From Symsagittifera roscoffensis (Eukaryota; Xenacoelomorpha; Acoela; Convolutidae): 64,000 nucleotides of DNA. This document shows, in pieces, positions 1 to 9,512 of the stretch (the first letter of the stretch is position 1; every line of letters begins with the position of its first letter). The stretch lies in assembly GCF_963678635.1 (NCBI RefSeq), contig NC_087067.1, positions 27,599,547 to 27,663,546 on the forward strand, in the 5' to 3' direction. A model generated the notes under the pieces. That model had not been told where the DNA came from. It worked only from the letters and a program-made list of their open reading frames with translations, and ran no database searches. The translations under genes were made by a program, and so were the position numbers.

Positions 1-1
1 T

Positions 2-415
2 GATGTCACATATAAAATTACCGACTCAAACAAAAAAGAAATCGTTCAACATCGAAACAACCTATTACCTTATTACCCAAAAGAATACGCACTCCGCGAA
101 TTAACTCAATTATATTCTTTCACAGGATTAAAAATCATTCAAAATGAACCACATCTGAAAAACACAGAACAAAATGATAACCCCACCGAAAATCAAAACA
201 CAAAACCAATCGCCACCAAAATCAATACACAAAACCATAAAGAATCTCCAAAACAAAGAAAAAATAGAAAAATGACCGAACAAATAATACCCCAAGAACA
301 AATCGACAAATCAGAAAATAGAAAAACAACAAGACTCCGAAATCAACCACGTAAAAACTATAAAATATTCATCCCCCAATCTAAAATTTTAAAGAAAGTG
401 GAATTTCAAAAGTAA
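2..415 (+). CDS. pol: Pol polyprotein C-terminus (integrase tail), 5' partial
   Basis: The reading frame is open from the first base of the window to a TAA at 413-415, about 137 codons. It begins in the typical end of a Ty3/gypsy integrase: a Y-K-I strand, then VQHRNNLLPYYPKEYALREL, which matches the family pattern (valine, histidine, N-L-x-P-Y at the end of the GPY/F-type domain). The remainder is a basic, Asn/Gln/Lys-rich tail without a recognised fold. The integrase catalytic core would lie upstream. Pol and env frames are about 2.1 kb apart, and that gap is largely occupied by other ORFs. Confidence 0.75.
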   Translation, partial: DVTYKITDSNKKEIVQHRNNLLPYYPKEYALRELTQLYSFTGLKIIQNEPHLKNTEQNDNPTENQNTKPIATKINTQNHKESPKQRKNRKMTEQIIPQEQIDKSENRKTTRLRNQPRKNYKIFIPQSKILKKVEFQK

Positions 416-1013
416 TTTTAACATTATACTTCACTATCTTGAAACCTTCGAAACATTTTTCATTTACATTTTTCAAAATAACATGCTGACAAGTAAGTAA
501 TAATTCTAGTTCAAAATAAACCAATAGGATTCATCCAATCCGTCACTTTCTCTAACTCAAACTAAGACCAATTAGACGAATCATATAGAACTCCAGGCAC
601 ATCTATAACTATAACTTTACGACCTCCAGGTCAAAAATAAGCAAACCACTCCAACTTGACAACTAAAATAAATATCACCATAATACCGTACCCCTCCCTT
701 ATCTAATAACCCAAAGATCAACAATATTTCCCCAACTCAGACCACGAATACCCCCAAAGCAAATTTGTTAACTTAGCCTAAAGTAACAAAATGAACATTT
801 TAATTAGCCTAAAGTATAAAAATCTCACCATACCCCGGATCATTTGACAAACAAAAATAAAGAAAAAGACGACCTCCCAGTCACCATGAAAATTGCCCCC
901 AACAATTTTTTACAAAACTCAACCCACTTGTCAAAAAACTAATAAATAATCCGACCACACTAGAAAATCGCCTCAAACAGCAAAAAATATTCGACCAAGA
1001 GATCATTTCTTAA
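416..1013 (+). other. Non-coding spacer between pol and the small hydrophobic ORFs
   Basis: About 600 bases, AT-rich, with stops in all frames. A short sequence repeats at 770-815 (tagcctaaagta twice). No promoter or RNA gene is recognised. It may hold splice signals for subgenomic RNAs, but none stands out. Confidence 0.4.
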
Positions 1014-1244
1014 ATGCTCTCCTCTCAATCAGTTACTCAAATACTCATAAATCTTAAACATTTTTTTACAATACTTGAAACCTTTATAATATTTCTTTTT
1101 GATATACTTGAATCTTTTCTAATAATCCTAATCATTTTTTGTAACATTTTTTTAATTTTCTACACTATTCTCGAACTATTCCTCCAACTTTCCAAAACCC
1201 TTGATTATATCCACAGGTACGATTTATACAACTTGTCTAAATGA
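1014..1244 (+). CDS. Small hydrophobic ORF, 76 aa, accessory candidate
   Basis: The ATG lies in TTAAATGCTC and the predicted protein is almost wholly hydrophobic. Residues about 15-60 are Ile/Leu/Phe-rich and could form two membrane spans, followed by a short polar tail (DYIHRYDLYNLSK). The stop TGA shares bases with the next ORF's ATG (ATGA at 1241-1244), a compact arrangement that also occurs between env and the 601-aa ORF. No family is recognised. It could be a small viroporin-like membrane protein or a chance ORF in T-rich DNA; the ATGA coupling and a second hydrophobic ORF right behind it favour a real product only moderately. Confidence 0.35.
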   Translation: MLSSQSVTQILINLKHFFTILETFIIFLFDILESFLIILIIFCNIFLIFYTILELFLQLSKTLDYIHRYDLYNLSK

Positions 1245-1429
1245 TACGAACAATTTTCAGTAGAACCGATATTTTTTTATTGTTTGTAATTTTCATAGCA
1301 TTCTTATCATCCCTCATTTTGACCATCTGTAAATGTATAAAGAAAGCAATCCTCACATTTGCCCTAGCAACAGTCCTTCTAATTCTTTTTTTGGAAGAAT
1401 ATTATAATAAACACAAAATTTCTCACTAA
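1241..1429 (+). CDS. Small hydrophobic ORF, 62 aa, accessory candidate
   Basis: This ORF overlaps the preceding one by ATGA. Residues about 10-30 (IFLLFVIFIAFLSSLILTIC) and 37-51 (AILTFALATVLLILF) look like two membrane spans separated by a KCIKK turn, with a charged C-terminus. There is no cleavable signal. The next open frame starts 9 bases after its stop in a different frame. No homologue is recognised; the layout suggests a two-span membrane protein, if it is expressed at all. Confidence 0.35.
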   Translation: MIRTIFSRTDIFLLFVIFIAFLSSLILTICKCIKKAILTFALATVLLILFLEEYYNKHKISH

Positions 1430-1437
1430 AGTAATAA

Positions 1438-2571
1438 TTCAAAAAACCATCAAAAATTGCTACCCAACAGTCACAGAATCAGTCTTCACCGACATCATCC
1501 CAAGATAACCAAACACCACCTTCAACTACTCAAAATCCTCAAACATCTACACGAATTTCTTTTCAAGACAATCCATACACTTTTGAAGAACGACATGCTC
1601 GTTTATCAGAACCACTAGAACCAGTTCAACGACAAGCACCTTTAAGCGAACCAACATATAACCTATACCCAACACTACCACAAGAACTAAGTAGAATAAA
1701 AAATTCTAGTCAAAACCAAAATACAGTCGAAATAAATAGACAAATTATACATCCTCGACGAAACAGAAATCTTCAAACTCCACGAGTTCACTTTGATATA
1801 CCTCAATCCCCATCACAAAACACTCCAGAAAACACCATTGATACATTACCAGAAACCCCTACGCTTCTTTCACAACGTAGCACCTCAAGCCTACCATCAG
1901 ATTACTTAGGTTCAACACCAACATCTGAGCAAATACGTGAAAATCCTTTCAACCCCACAAACCAAACATCACGATTCCCATATTGGACTACACATTCATT
2001 TACACAAGGTGAACCAAATTTAGTCAATGACCCCATAGATATTTCTACGGATACAACAACATCCTCATCACTACCAGAAACATTATCACTACCATCAACA
2101 CCATCAATAAGCCAGTTTTCACCACCACCTTTTAACTTAAATTTTCCAAATAATCTCGACGCCAGATATCGAGAACAATCATCAATAAATATTCCTTTAA
2201 GACTAGATTGGAATACATTTACAGCACCTCCACCACTATTTGGACAACATCAGGAAAGTAACCGCCTTCATAACTGGGCACTTAATAGATTACAATATCG
2301 CCAAGATATTCACAACGATATCCGTGATCACAATATTCAAATACTCCAACAAAACAGTTTACAATTAAAGTTTGAAATCACAGTTAAGTTAAACAATATT
2401 ACCCAACATCCCTACCCATTAAATCCACCTAACATAACAGCTCAATCACTACCACCACCGTTTATAACTACTGAAGTAATATACAAATACGACCGATATA
2501 CCAAAAACACAATTGGCTACATTACATTTTATAATCCATACTCAGGATTATCATACACATGTATATTCTAA
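1438..2571 (+). CDS. 377-codon ORF without any methionine, Pro/Ser/Thr/Gln-rich, unknown function
   Basis: The frame is open from 1438, just after two stops at 1432-1437, to a TAA at 2569-2571. It contains no ATG codon at all, so normal initiation inside it is impossible. The first 240 residues are low-complexity and rich in Pro, Ser, Thr, Gln and Asn. The last 120 are more ordered, with a charged, helix-prone stretch (RLQYRQDIHNDIRDHN) and an aromatic C-terminus ending SYTCIF. It overlaps the env ATG (2559) by 13 bases. Supply of the start by splicing from an upstream leader, or by non-AUG initiation, is the natural explanation. Acceptor-like CAACAG and AATCAG lie near 1470-1480, which is weak evidence. 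Composition resembles the N-terminus of the 601-aa ORF behind env. Confidence 0.5.
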   Translation, partial: FKKPSKIATQQSQNQSSPTSSQDNQTPPSTTQNPQTSTRISFQDNPYTFEERHARLSEPLEPVQRQAPLSEPTYNLYPTLPQELSRIKNSSQNQNTVEINRQIIHPRRNRNLQTPRVHFDIPQSPSQNTPENTIDTLPETPTLLSQRSTSSLPSDYLGSTPTSEQIRENPFNPTNQTSRFPYWTTHSFTQGEPNLVNDPIDISTDTTTSSSLPETLSLPSTPSISQFSPPPFNLNFPNNLDARYREQSSINIPLRLDWNTFTAPPPLFGQHQESNRLHNWALNRLQYRQDIHNDIRDHNIQILQQNSLQLKFEITVKLNNITQHPYPLNPPNITAQSLPPPFITTEVIYKYDRYTKNTIGYITFYNPYSGLSYTCIF

Positions 2572-5177
2572 AATTATTAATTTTTCTCCAACTCCTTTTT
2601 CTAGTAATCTCAAATCAAAACATTAACCCTTCCCCTCGTACAGGACCACAAGATTTATTAGTAACACATTACGATTGTGAAGAAAATGAACAAAAAACAC
2701 TACATAAATATGCAATAAATCAAGTATCACAATGTGAAACAGAACCACAAGCTATAGAAACCACAGATGTAATAGCAACACTCTATTCAAAAGCCCGAGC
2801 AACAACAGTTACAGGTTATAAATTCACAGCAACATTTTCCGAAAAGAAAGTACATTGTTCACAAGTCTCGAATGGAAACAAAAACCGACTTGACCATGAA
2901 TCATTCTATCAAAGCAATATAGAACGTCTTTTACATCTCAATCCCGACGATTGTAAAAATGAATTACTTAGACTAAACATCACACAAAATAAAAACTCCC
3001 AAAGAAAGTTAGTTAATTTTCAAGTTTTTCCAGACTCTGTACATCAATCACAACTTGAAAGACACCAAGGACATATAAAACTAGACGAAAAATACCCGTA
3101 TAACGGCGCACACGGACGATTAACCTATGACCTACACGATAAACATTGGATACCACACATTGGTATAAATGACCCATCAAACTGCAAAGCAGACACAAAA
3201 AATAAAGGATACCAAGAAATAATGTTTTTCGATTGGAAAATACAACTCGAAAAAATACAACTAACACGAGATTTATCAGATAATACAATGATCTATCAAG
3301 GAATCCGATTACCTTGTAAAAATGATCAAGGTTATTGCGACCCTACAACGAGAACACAAGCAACAATTGTTTGGTTCCCCGAAGATACATGTACAACATT
3401 TCAAGTAGCAAAAATACACGCTCGTATGATAAAATTTCACGAAAAATATTTTATACAATCAATTCCATATGAACAAGTCCATCCATCACGAAAACTAAGT
3501 TCTAATTTTAGAAACATAGACAATATAGAAAATAAATTGACACGTTTTCAAATATATCAAGAAACAGAACTTGCATGTAAATACAGGAATCCACTTCACA
3601 GAACACAATACTCTGAAATATTAGTTGAATACGAAAAAGGATTCGACATGACCACTGGAAAAGTAAAAATCGACCCATATGCCACAGGTCATCCTCTAAA
3701 CGAAGGAACATCCTATATACCAGTTAATTTTGAAAAAAGCAACGGACAACCTGGTGGACATCTAAAACCCCATGACACCAGAAGCACACGCTTACAAGAA
3801 TTATCACTAATGAATACTACATATTTCGGTAATATCCACTATGATATTCATTTAGATATGAAACTAGATTATACAATTAGCCGAATTTTTCAAGAAATGT
3901 CACTCTCCGAATTAGAAACACTACACCACCTATGCGAATTAGAACGAACACAAATATTACAATCACTTGCACTAGCAGTATTAAAAATACCCTATGCAGG
4001 ATACTTATTATCTGGAAATAGATCAAATTTTTTAGACTATGAAGGAAACATCTTATGGTTTTATACTTGTACTAAAAAAGTATCACCACTATACGTTTTT
4101 GAAGATAAACGATGTTATAAAAGAATCCCTATCTTTTATAAGAATAAAGTACATTTCGTGGATACACTTTCACGAAGAACCTATTTCTGGGATACCGCAG
4201 TCCCATGTGGATCAGAAAACAGCCACAATGTAGTACAACTAAACCCTGATGAAAATAAATATTATCTTCTCACTCCATATCCCACATTAATGCAATCACT
4301 CAAAAAATTTTCACCAGAAAGCATTCGCGCTATTGCTCGAAACCCAAATATAGACTTACAATCAATAGGAATCTATTCAAAATCAGATATTCAACATCAC
4401 ATTAGAACACAACAATTCCAAGAATTATTAACACAAATGGACACTATACAAAGACAATCAATAGACCAAAATTTACGCAAACTTGCAGAAACCGCAGGAT
4501 TTGCCGATATCTACACGCAAGACTATAGCGGATATTTTAAAGACATTAAAGATTATATATATCTAAACGGTGAAAAATACCGTCCCCAAGATATATCACC
4601 AATTAACATTTTTAGCTTTGTTACACTCAAAAATGAGATCCTCGATTTTCTAGGATGGCCCTACTACATCTTAGAAAAATTGACTATTTTATACGCAATG
4701 TTTAACTTTATTGGATTTCTTTTCTCACTTTTAAAAGGAATCTACAACACATGTGCTATACACACACAAGTCAATCGACAAGCAAGTGTAGCACGCATAC
4801 TCTTTGCAGGATTTTTTGGAATCTTTTCTACATCTATAAACAAAATTCTTTTAGACGCACAAATAAAAGAATATAACACAAAAATAGCAACACGACAAAA
4901 TACATACGACGAAGAACATAACAATGTAGACATAACGCCAACGGCACCACAATTACCACCCCTACCAAATAACCATCCACTATCCCTAGTCCCACGAAAT
5001 TTTCGAAATTTAGCCATCACACATAATCCAAATTTTCGACTCACCACATCACAAAGTCCCATTCAACATATAATGACACACCAGTCACAAGATGATAATA
5101 CTTATGAACAAATTATTGAACAACCCCATACCACCGCTTTTCAGTCTCAAAATAATCATTTTTTTAGCCCACGATGA
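2559..5177 (+). CDS. env: Envelope glycoprotein (Env), 872 aa
   Basis: A signal peptide (MYILKLLIFLQLLFLVISNQ) leads into a Cys-containing ectodomain. The YDC motif near residue 38, the spaced cysteines and the following A-x-LYSKA and EKKVHC segments resemble the glycoproteins shared by Env-bearing invertebrate BEL/Pao and gypsy elements and chuviruses; this is recognition by pattern, not alignment. Several N-x-S/T sites fit glycosylation. Residues about 693-732 (ending LYAMFNFIGFLFSLLKG) and 747-768 are hydrophobic and include the likely membrane anchor. A Pro/Gln/His-rich tail of about 100 residues follows. No clear furin site (R-x-K/R-R) is seen. The stop overlaps the next ATG by ATGA. The frame is uninterrupted. 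Confidence 0.75.
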   Translation: MYILKLLIFLQLLFLVISNQNINPSPRTGPQDLLVTHYDCEENEQKTLHKYAINQVSQCETEPQAIETTDVIATLYSKARATTVTGYKFTATFSEKKVHCSQVSNGNKNRLDHESFYQSNIERLLHLNPDDCKNELLRLNITQNKNSQRKLVNFQVFPDSVHQSQLERHQGHIKLDEKYPYNGAHGRLTYDLHDKHWIPHIGINDPSNCKADTKNKGYQEIMFFDWKIQLEKIQLTRDLSDNTMIYQGIRLPCKNDQGYCDPTTRTQATIVWFPEDTCTTFQVAKIHARMIKFHEKYFIQSIPYEQVHPSRKLSSNFRNIDNIENKLTRFQIYQETELACKYRNPLHRTQYSEILVEYEKGFDMTTGKVKIDPYATGHPLNEGTSYIPVNFEKSNGQPGGHLKPHDTRSTRLQELSLMNTTYFGNIHYDIHLDMKLDYTISRIFQEMSLSELETLHHLCELERTQILQSLALAVLKIPYAGYLLSGNRSNFLDYEGNILWFYTCTKKVSPLYVFEDKRCYKRIPIFYKNKVHFVDTLSRRTYFWDTAVPCGSENSHNVVQLNPDENKYYLLTPYPTLMQSLKKFSPESIRAIARNPNIDLQSIGIYSKSDIQHHIRTQQFQELLTQMDTIQRQSIDQNLRKLAETAGFADIYTQDYSGYFKDIKDYIYLNGEKYRPQDISPINIFSFVTLKNEILDFLGWPYYILEKLTILYAMFNFIGFLFSLLKGIYNTCAIHTQVNRQASVARILFAGFFGIFSTSINKILLDAQIKEYNTKIATRQNTYDEEHNNVDITPTAPQLPPLPNNHPLSLVPRNFRNLAITHNPNFRLTTSQSPIQHIMTHQSQDDNTYEQIIEQPHTTAFQSQNNHFFSPR

Positions 5178-6979
5178 GCCGCCAACTTGGATCACTACAC
5201 CGATCAAATTCCCACCCAACCAATCTTACCTCCCCAATCCCAATAATACCACTTTTTGCTTTTCCGCCACCCGATTTTCCACCTAGTAATGTAACATCAG
5301 GCATGAATTCCGATACTAATTCACACATCTCAGTTTTATATTCCATCTCACAACTCAATAACCCGAATATTGAAACCCCCGATGAATTTGCCGACTCAGA
5401 ACCATCCCCATCCAATAATTTTCATAACTCTTCTAATTTTTCTCAACCCCCTTTTCAACCCATATTATCCAATAACCCTGACCCAATTACTCCCACACCC
5501 TCTTATGCTTCCCAAGTTACCCCAACCTACTCCTCATACCATTCTGACCAATCATCTCATTCTCCAGACACCCCCCGAATCTCCCCAGAGCTAGATAATT
5601 TTATTACCCTTCAACAACAACCCTACCACCTTAATACCCCAACCATAAACCAAATCTCCTCCACAATAAATTCATCCAACCCCCCTACCCCTACACCCTC
5701 TTCAAATTATACTGAATCATTAGCACCATCATCCACATCAACTGAATCTTCACTCAACACTAATAGAGCTTACCGCACTTTTAAAAGAAAGTTCCCCAAC
5801 CATCCTTTCCCAGCAAAACCAGGAACAGCCCGTGAATACATCAACCACCCCAAGCATACTAACACAAAAGAATTTTTAGCCATCACCTTACCCTCATTCC
5901 CACAATACACCTTAAACACCCCCCACGACACTAACGAAACACGCAACTTCGTAGATGAATACGTTTTAATGCCCACTCTCTCTTGGACCTCATATTATCA
6001 TTTTACTAACCCTCTTTGCTTACCATTATCTAACACTCACATCGATATAGAGCGAAATACGGACATGCTATATCGACTCACTACACCACTAACCGCTAGA
6101 CAATTTACTTACGTTGGATATAAAAAATCACTAAAAACACACACTGCACCTAGAGCTAACGAATATACACTCGAATACTATGATCATAACATCATCAGAG
6201 CTAACCAAGATCAATTCTTAGACGACGATCGCTTCGCTAATCCACAAATTACCGAGAAATTTTTCATCAAGACACCATATACATTCACTCTAAACATCTT
6301 CGACCGAAAGTTTGATCACATTATTTCAGAAGCACTAACAGACACACAAGCATACGAAAGTTTCAAAGAACGCTTCCAAATATTTTCACTAACCTTTCAT
6401 TTCCTTGCACCACACGAAAGAGATTTACACTGCTCACACGATATTATGTTGCGCACTAAACAAACCCACACATATAGTTATTATCGCTTCATCCAAAATC
6501 ACTTTGACCTACACACACCCTCTAGACAACCACACCACCGTTTTCAATTCATTAATTCCAAATACACTTCACCATTTTTCCTAAATTTCACATATTGTAT
6601 TAAAGATACTAACCTTCATGGTATTCTTCGTAATTATGACCCCATAACCCAAATGTACATCTTCTGTCCCATCACCAAGACCTTCAACGCCGAAGAATCC
6701 CGACCCTTCCTTATCCCGCACGAGTTTGTACAACCTATAGAAATCCCAATTTTAGAATTCATCCACAACACTAAATTTAATCACAAATTATATAACTTAA
6801 TCCAAAACACACCTTATGAGTTTGCAGTTGGCACTGAAGAACTAACCACTATTAAGGCACTTCAATTGCTTTGGCCACTGCTTCAGACTAAAAATATCAT
6901 CCGCATCTTAGCTAAACTACTAACAACTTCAGAACTAATTCACGACATCTTCCCCCACGGATTTTTCCCCGACGACTAA
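5174..6979 (+). CDS. Unrecognised accessory ORF behind env, 601 aa
   Basis: The start codon overlaps the env stop (ATGA), which supports this choice. Residues 1-200 are low-complexity and very rich in Pro, Ser, Thr and Asn. Residues about 205-601 look folded: mixed Phe/Tyr/His-rich sequence with many charged residues and a hydrophobic leucine-rich end (LQLLWPLLQTKNIIRILAKL). There is no signal peptide, no obvious membrane span in the middle and no known enzymatic motif. A long intact ORF after env is unusual for gypsy-type elements, where env normally ends the coding part. The Pro/Ser/Thr-rich head resembles the methionine-free ORF ahead of env. Function unknown. Confidence 0.6.
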   Translation: MSRQLGSLHRSNSHPTNLTSPIPIIPLFAFPPPDFPPSNVTSGMNSDTNSHISVLYSISQLNNPNIETPDEFADSEPSPSNNFHNSSNFSQPPFQPILSNNPDPITPTPSYASQVTPTYSSYHSDQSSHSPDTPRISPELDNFITLQQQPYHLNTPTINQISSTINSSNPPTPTPSSNYTESLAPSSTSTESSLNTNRAYRTFKRKFPNHPFPAKPGTAREYINHPKHTNTKEFLAITLPSFPQYTLNTPHDTNETRNFVDEYVLMPTLSWTSYYHFTNPLCLPLSNTHIDIERNTDMLYRLTTPLTARQFTYVGYKKSLKTHTAPRANEYTLEYYDHNIIRANQDQFLDDDRFANPQITEKFFIKTPYTFTLNIFDRKFDHIISEALTDTQAYESFKERFQIFSLTFHFLAPHERDLHCSHDIMLRTKQTHTYSYYRFIQNHFDLHTPSRQPHHRFQFINSKYTSPFFLNFTYCIKDTNLHGILRNYDPITQMYIFCPITKTFNAEESRPFLIPHEFVQPIEIPILEFIHNTKFNHKLYNLIQNTPYEFAVGTEELTTIKALQLLWPLLQTKNIIRILAKLLTTSELIHDIFPHGFFPDD

Positions 6980-6982
6980 CAG

Positions 6983-7061
6983 GTAAGTATGAATTAAATG
7001 AATATAACTAACTAATTAAAATATTAAAAAACTCACCATACTTTATCCATGTTTTCTTTAG
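6983..7061 (+). other. Predicted 79-nt intron just after the 601-aa ORF
   Basis: The donor CAG/GTAAGTAT starts at 6983, four bases after the stop TAA. A branch-like ATAACTAACTAAT lies near 7004, and a pyrimidine-rich acceptor GTTTTCTTTAG ends at 7061. All parts match animal splice consensus and the size fits a minimal intron. Spliced RNA would change only the 3' untranslated region. An intron in a reverse-transcribed element implies that some full-length RNA escapes splicing. Confidence 0.5.
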
Positions 7062-7822
7062 ATTTTTAGCCTTCATCCGACGATCACCTACAAAAACCAC
7101 AAAAGACAAATAAAAATCGCAAATTTCATCAAACAAGATTTCAACAATTCTATTAATCTCTTCCACTTATAAATTTATAAATTTAATACCAATGCAGTAA
7201 ATTCATTTCTAAAATTTTCCCCACAAGCAGTAAATTTAATTATGATGAAAATTTGTAACTTAAAATTCCCCCATAACTAGCAGTAAATTTCCAAATTCTA
7301 TGCAGTAAATTAATAAAATGCAATTGCAGTACTAACCTTTTGATATTTTCATTCATTCGCACAGAAATTCTATCCACACTCGCACAGCTCGCCCACGAAG
7401 AATTGTTTAAAATAATGAATTTCAGTTTCAAGTTTTCACACTCAACAACTCTAACATATAATAACATGTTTCAAACTTTCCTTTAACCCGGTTGGAAAGG
7501 AATCATATACTAAACAAAACTAACCAACGCAGCTTACTAAATACCACAAATCATAAAATAACAGCATGACTAAGAAAAGGAAACCAACGGTACCCAAACC
7601 GGATTAACCCAGTTTAAAACTGGATAATTTATTCTTTTGAAGACTATTATAAAGTCTAAGAAAGAAATAATAAAACACAAAAAACCGCATGAAATCATAC
7701 TCCCACTCCTGGCCTAACCCACCAGGAAGGACGTCCTGAGCATGCTCTATAGCCGGCCTAACCCACCGTGCTACATCCACGCTTTGTGACCACACCTCTA
7801 TTTTTAATAAGAGCTACTCAAG
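7062..7822 (+). other. 3' non-coding region of the Env-bearing element
   Basis: No ORF of note. GCAGTAAATT occurs four times (7194, 7227, 7280 and 7302). Further on, CGGTTGG/CCGGATT-type words (near 7490 and 7600) and GGCCTAACCCACC (near 7713 and 7755) are each repeated. No clear polypurine tract is visible directly before the LTR. Confidence 0.45.
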
Positions 7823-8960
7823 TGTGAGTAACTCTTCAAAATAACCGAACTAAAACAAAAAGTTTTTGTGAAAACAACTAACTAAAATCATTATTAAAAA
7901 ATATTAAACTAATAAAAGTTTTATAAAATGTAAAATCACATGATGCAATACATAGATCAGAATACAACACCAAGGACGAACATCAAAAGACAAAACGACC
8001 CCACCACACTCGAGAGAGAATGACCAACTACAATCAATATGCCGCTCACAATCACAACTCAAAGGATTTAGAGTACGACTTGACCTCGCAGAAAAGGACT
8101 TCATTGAACTAGACCAATGACCACCTCGATGACCCAAGTGTACGTACAGATCCGAGTAACCAGGCATCCCCTCCACGCACAATCTCCACGCCATTCCCAA
8201 GCTAGATCAGACACAAAAGAAGTTCTCCCCGAAGAACAGAAAAACCTGACATAGCCAACCATTCTGAAATCAGAATTGATTTTGTTGCAGAGACTCAGTC
8301 GTTGTCACAAGAAGAACACAACGTCTTATGTCCCTAACTCCAGCTTCCTGAAACTTCTTTAACAAAGAAGAAGCGGAAGAAAATTATGATGTTCACCAAA
8401 TACCAACGTCCATCATCCATCCTTGAATTACAGAAGAACTGTTCTAAAAAACTCTGTAAAACCCGGATGGGTGGAACCTGATCTAAACTATATTTTATGA
8501 TTGGATAAATTAAATGTTTTACCAATGTAAAGTATTTAATATTAACCAATCATGATCCATCTAACTAACAACCCACTTATTTGTAAGTGCTGAAGTTACT
8601 TGTAATTTCAGCACCAGAGAGATTTGAATTTAACTTAGAAATTAGTTGGACTCTCCCGAGCACTTCAGCAGTCGCAATAAACCAGTATACCCTAGATCTA
8701 TTGAGCCTAGCAGAGACTAGTTAAACAACCTGAGACTAGATAGTATAAGAGTAAGATTAGGATCGGTATTAGACTAAGAAGTTGCACGAATCTATCCGGC
8801 CGAAAATAAGATAGCGTGACGAGCAGACGGTGTACCCTATCCGAAATTACTCTATGAGTTAACCAACTCGAGTCTAACTCACAAGTATGTTCCCCTTAGT
8901 AATGCCTAAATAATCGCCTAACACCAGAGAAGCAAAACCTAACATGTTTTAATACTCACA
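7823..8960 (+). repeat. 3' LTR of the Env-bearing element, 1138 bp
   Basis: The segment starts TGTGAGTA and ends TACTCACA, a perfect 8-bp terminal inverted repeat with canonical TG...CA ends. It follows the last ORF of the element and directly precedes host intron sequence. An AATAAA signal lies at 8676-8681. The matching 5' LTR is outside the window, so the borders rest on the inverted ends and on position only. Confidence 0.6.
8676..8681 (+). promoter_or_regulatory. Polyadenylation signal AATAAA in the LTR
   Basis: The hexamer lies within GTCGCAATAAACCAG, about 280 bases from the LTR end. This position would put the R/U5 border shortly downstream. Inference from the motif only. Confidence 0.4.
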
Positions 8961-9245
8961 AGGTTGTTTCAGTTTTCCTCTTGCAATCCAAATCACGGCC
9001 ATACAAGCCATCAATACAATTCGCCATGAACCGAATACAAGTAACCTCTAGCGGTCGAAACAAAAATACTGAATGCTGACAGCCAAAAAGTTATGTCGTT
9101 TTTCGCTTAAACATGTAGATCAGCGACAATACCGGTACTTCATACATCAAAACTTACAGTTGTTGATTTGAATGGTGGGTTCAATTTTGGAAAAATTTCG
9201 GCAAACACAAAAAAACATCCAGCATTTGCAGTTGAAGGAAATTAC
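8961..9245 (-). other. Start of TMEM120 intron 3, interrupted by the LTR element
   Basis: This is the sequence downstream of the exon 3 donor. No further TMEM120 coding (the conserved R-x-x-G-E-R-H segment that should follow) is found before the LTR at 8960. The simplest reading is that the retroelement inserted within this intron. Confidence 0.55.
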
Positions 9246-9512
9246 CTGTAGAGATGACCTCGTTGGTAGTAATACTGCAACAGCTGTACGAATCCGAGGT
9301 AGAGAGAGAAGTAGAGAAAGTATCTTCTATACTCAGTGTAACTCCATCCCTCTGGCCACATGAGAAGGACTCCCGACACCACAATTGTGAGGTACTGATG
9401 CACCAGCCACCAAGGCATGATGCGACTCCCGTTCGTCCTCAGAACGTGTTCACGCAGAGTCGTCGTGCAATAGTACCACACCAGCAGAAAATGATAAAGA
9501 GAGTCTGTGATT
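9246..9512 (-). other. TMEM120: TMEM120 exon 3
   Basis: Acceptor TTGTTGTACAG/AATCACAG, donor CTCTACAG/GTAATTTCC. The exon is 267 bases and again ends after two bases of an arginine codon. It encodes the conserved WYYC...NGSRI...YYYQRGHLYR core. Confidence 0.85.

Larger units (their letters stand above)
1..8960 (+). mobile_element. Env-bearing Ty3/gypsy-type LTR element (endogenous retrovirus-like), 5' part outside window
   Basis: In order on the + strand: integrase C-terminus, two short hydrophobic ORFs, an ORF without methionine, an Env-like glycoprotein, an unrecognised 601-aa ORF, a short intron, non-coding sequence and a 3' LTR ending in TACTCACA. The 5' LTR, gag, protease and RT must lie left of the window. 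Adjacent ORFs overlap by a few bases, as in compact viral genomes. The pol tail, env and 601-aa ORFs are free of internal stops, so the copy may be young; that is inference, because the 5' LTR is not available for comparison. The element runs antisense to the TMEM120 gene beside it. Confidence 0.8.

Noticed and set aside
7604-7795. 63-aa - strand ORF before the LTR, over GGCCTAACCCACC repeats
   Set aside because: No family features, lies in the 3' non-coding region of the Env-bearing element.
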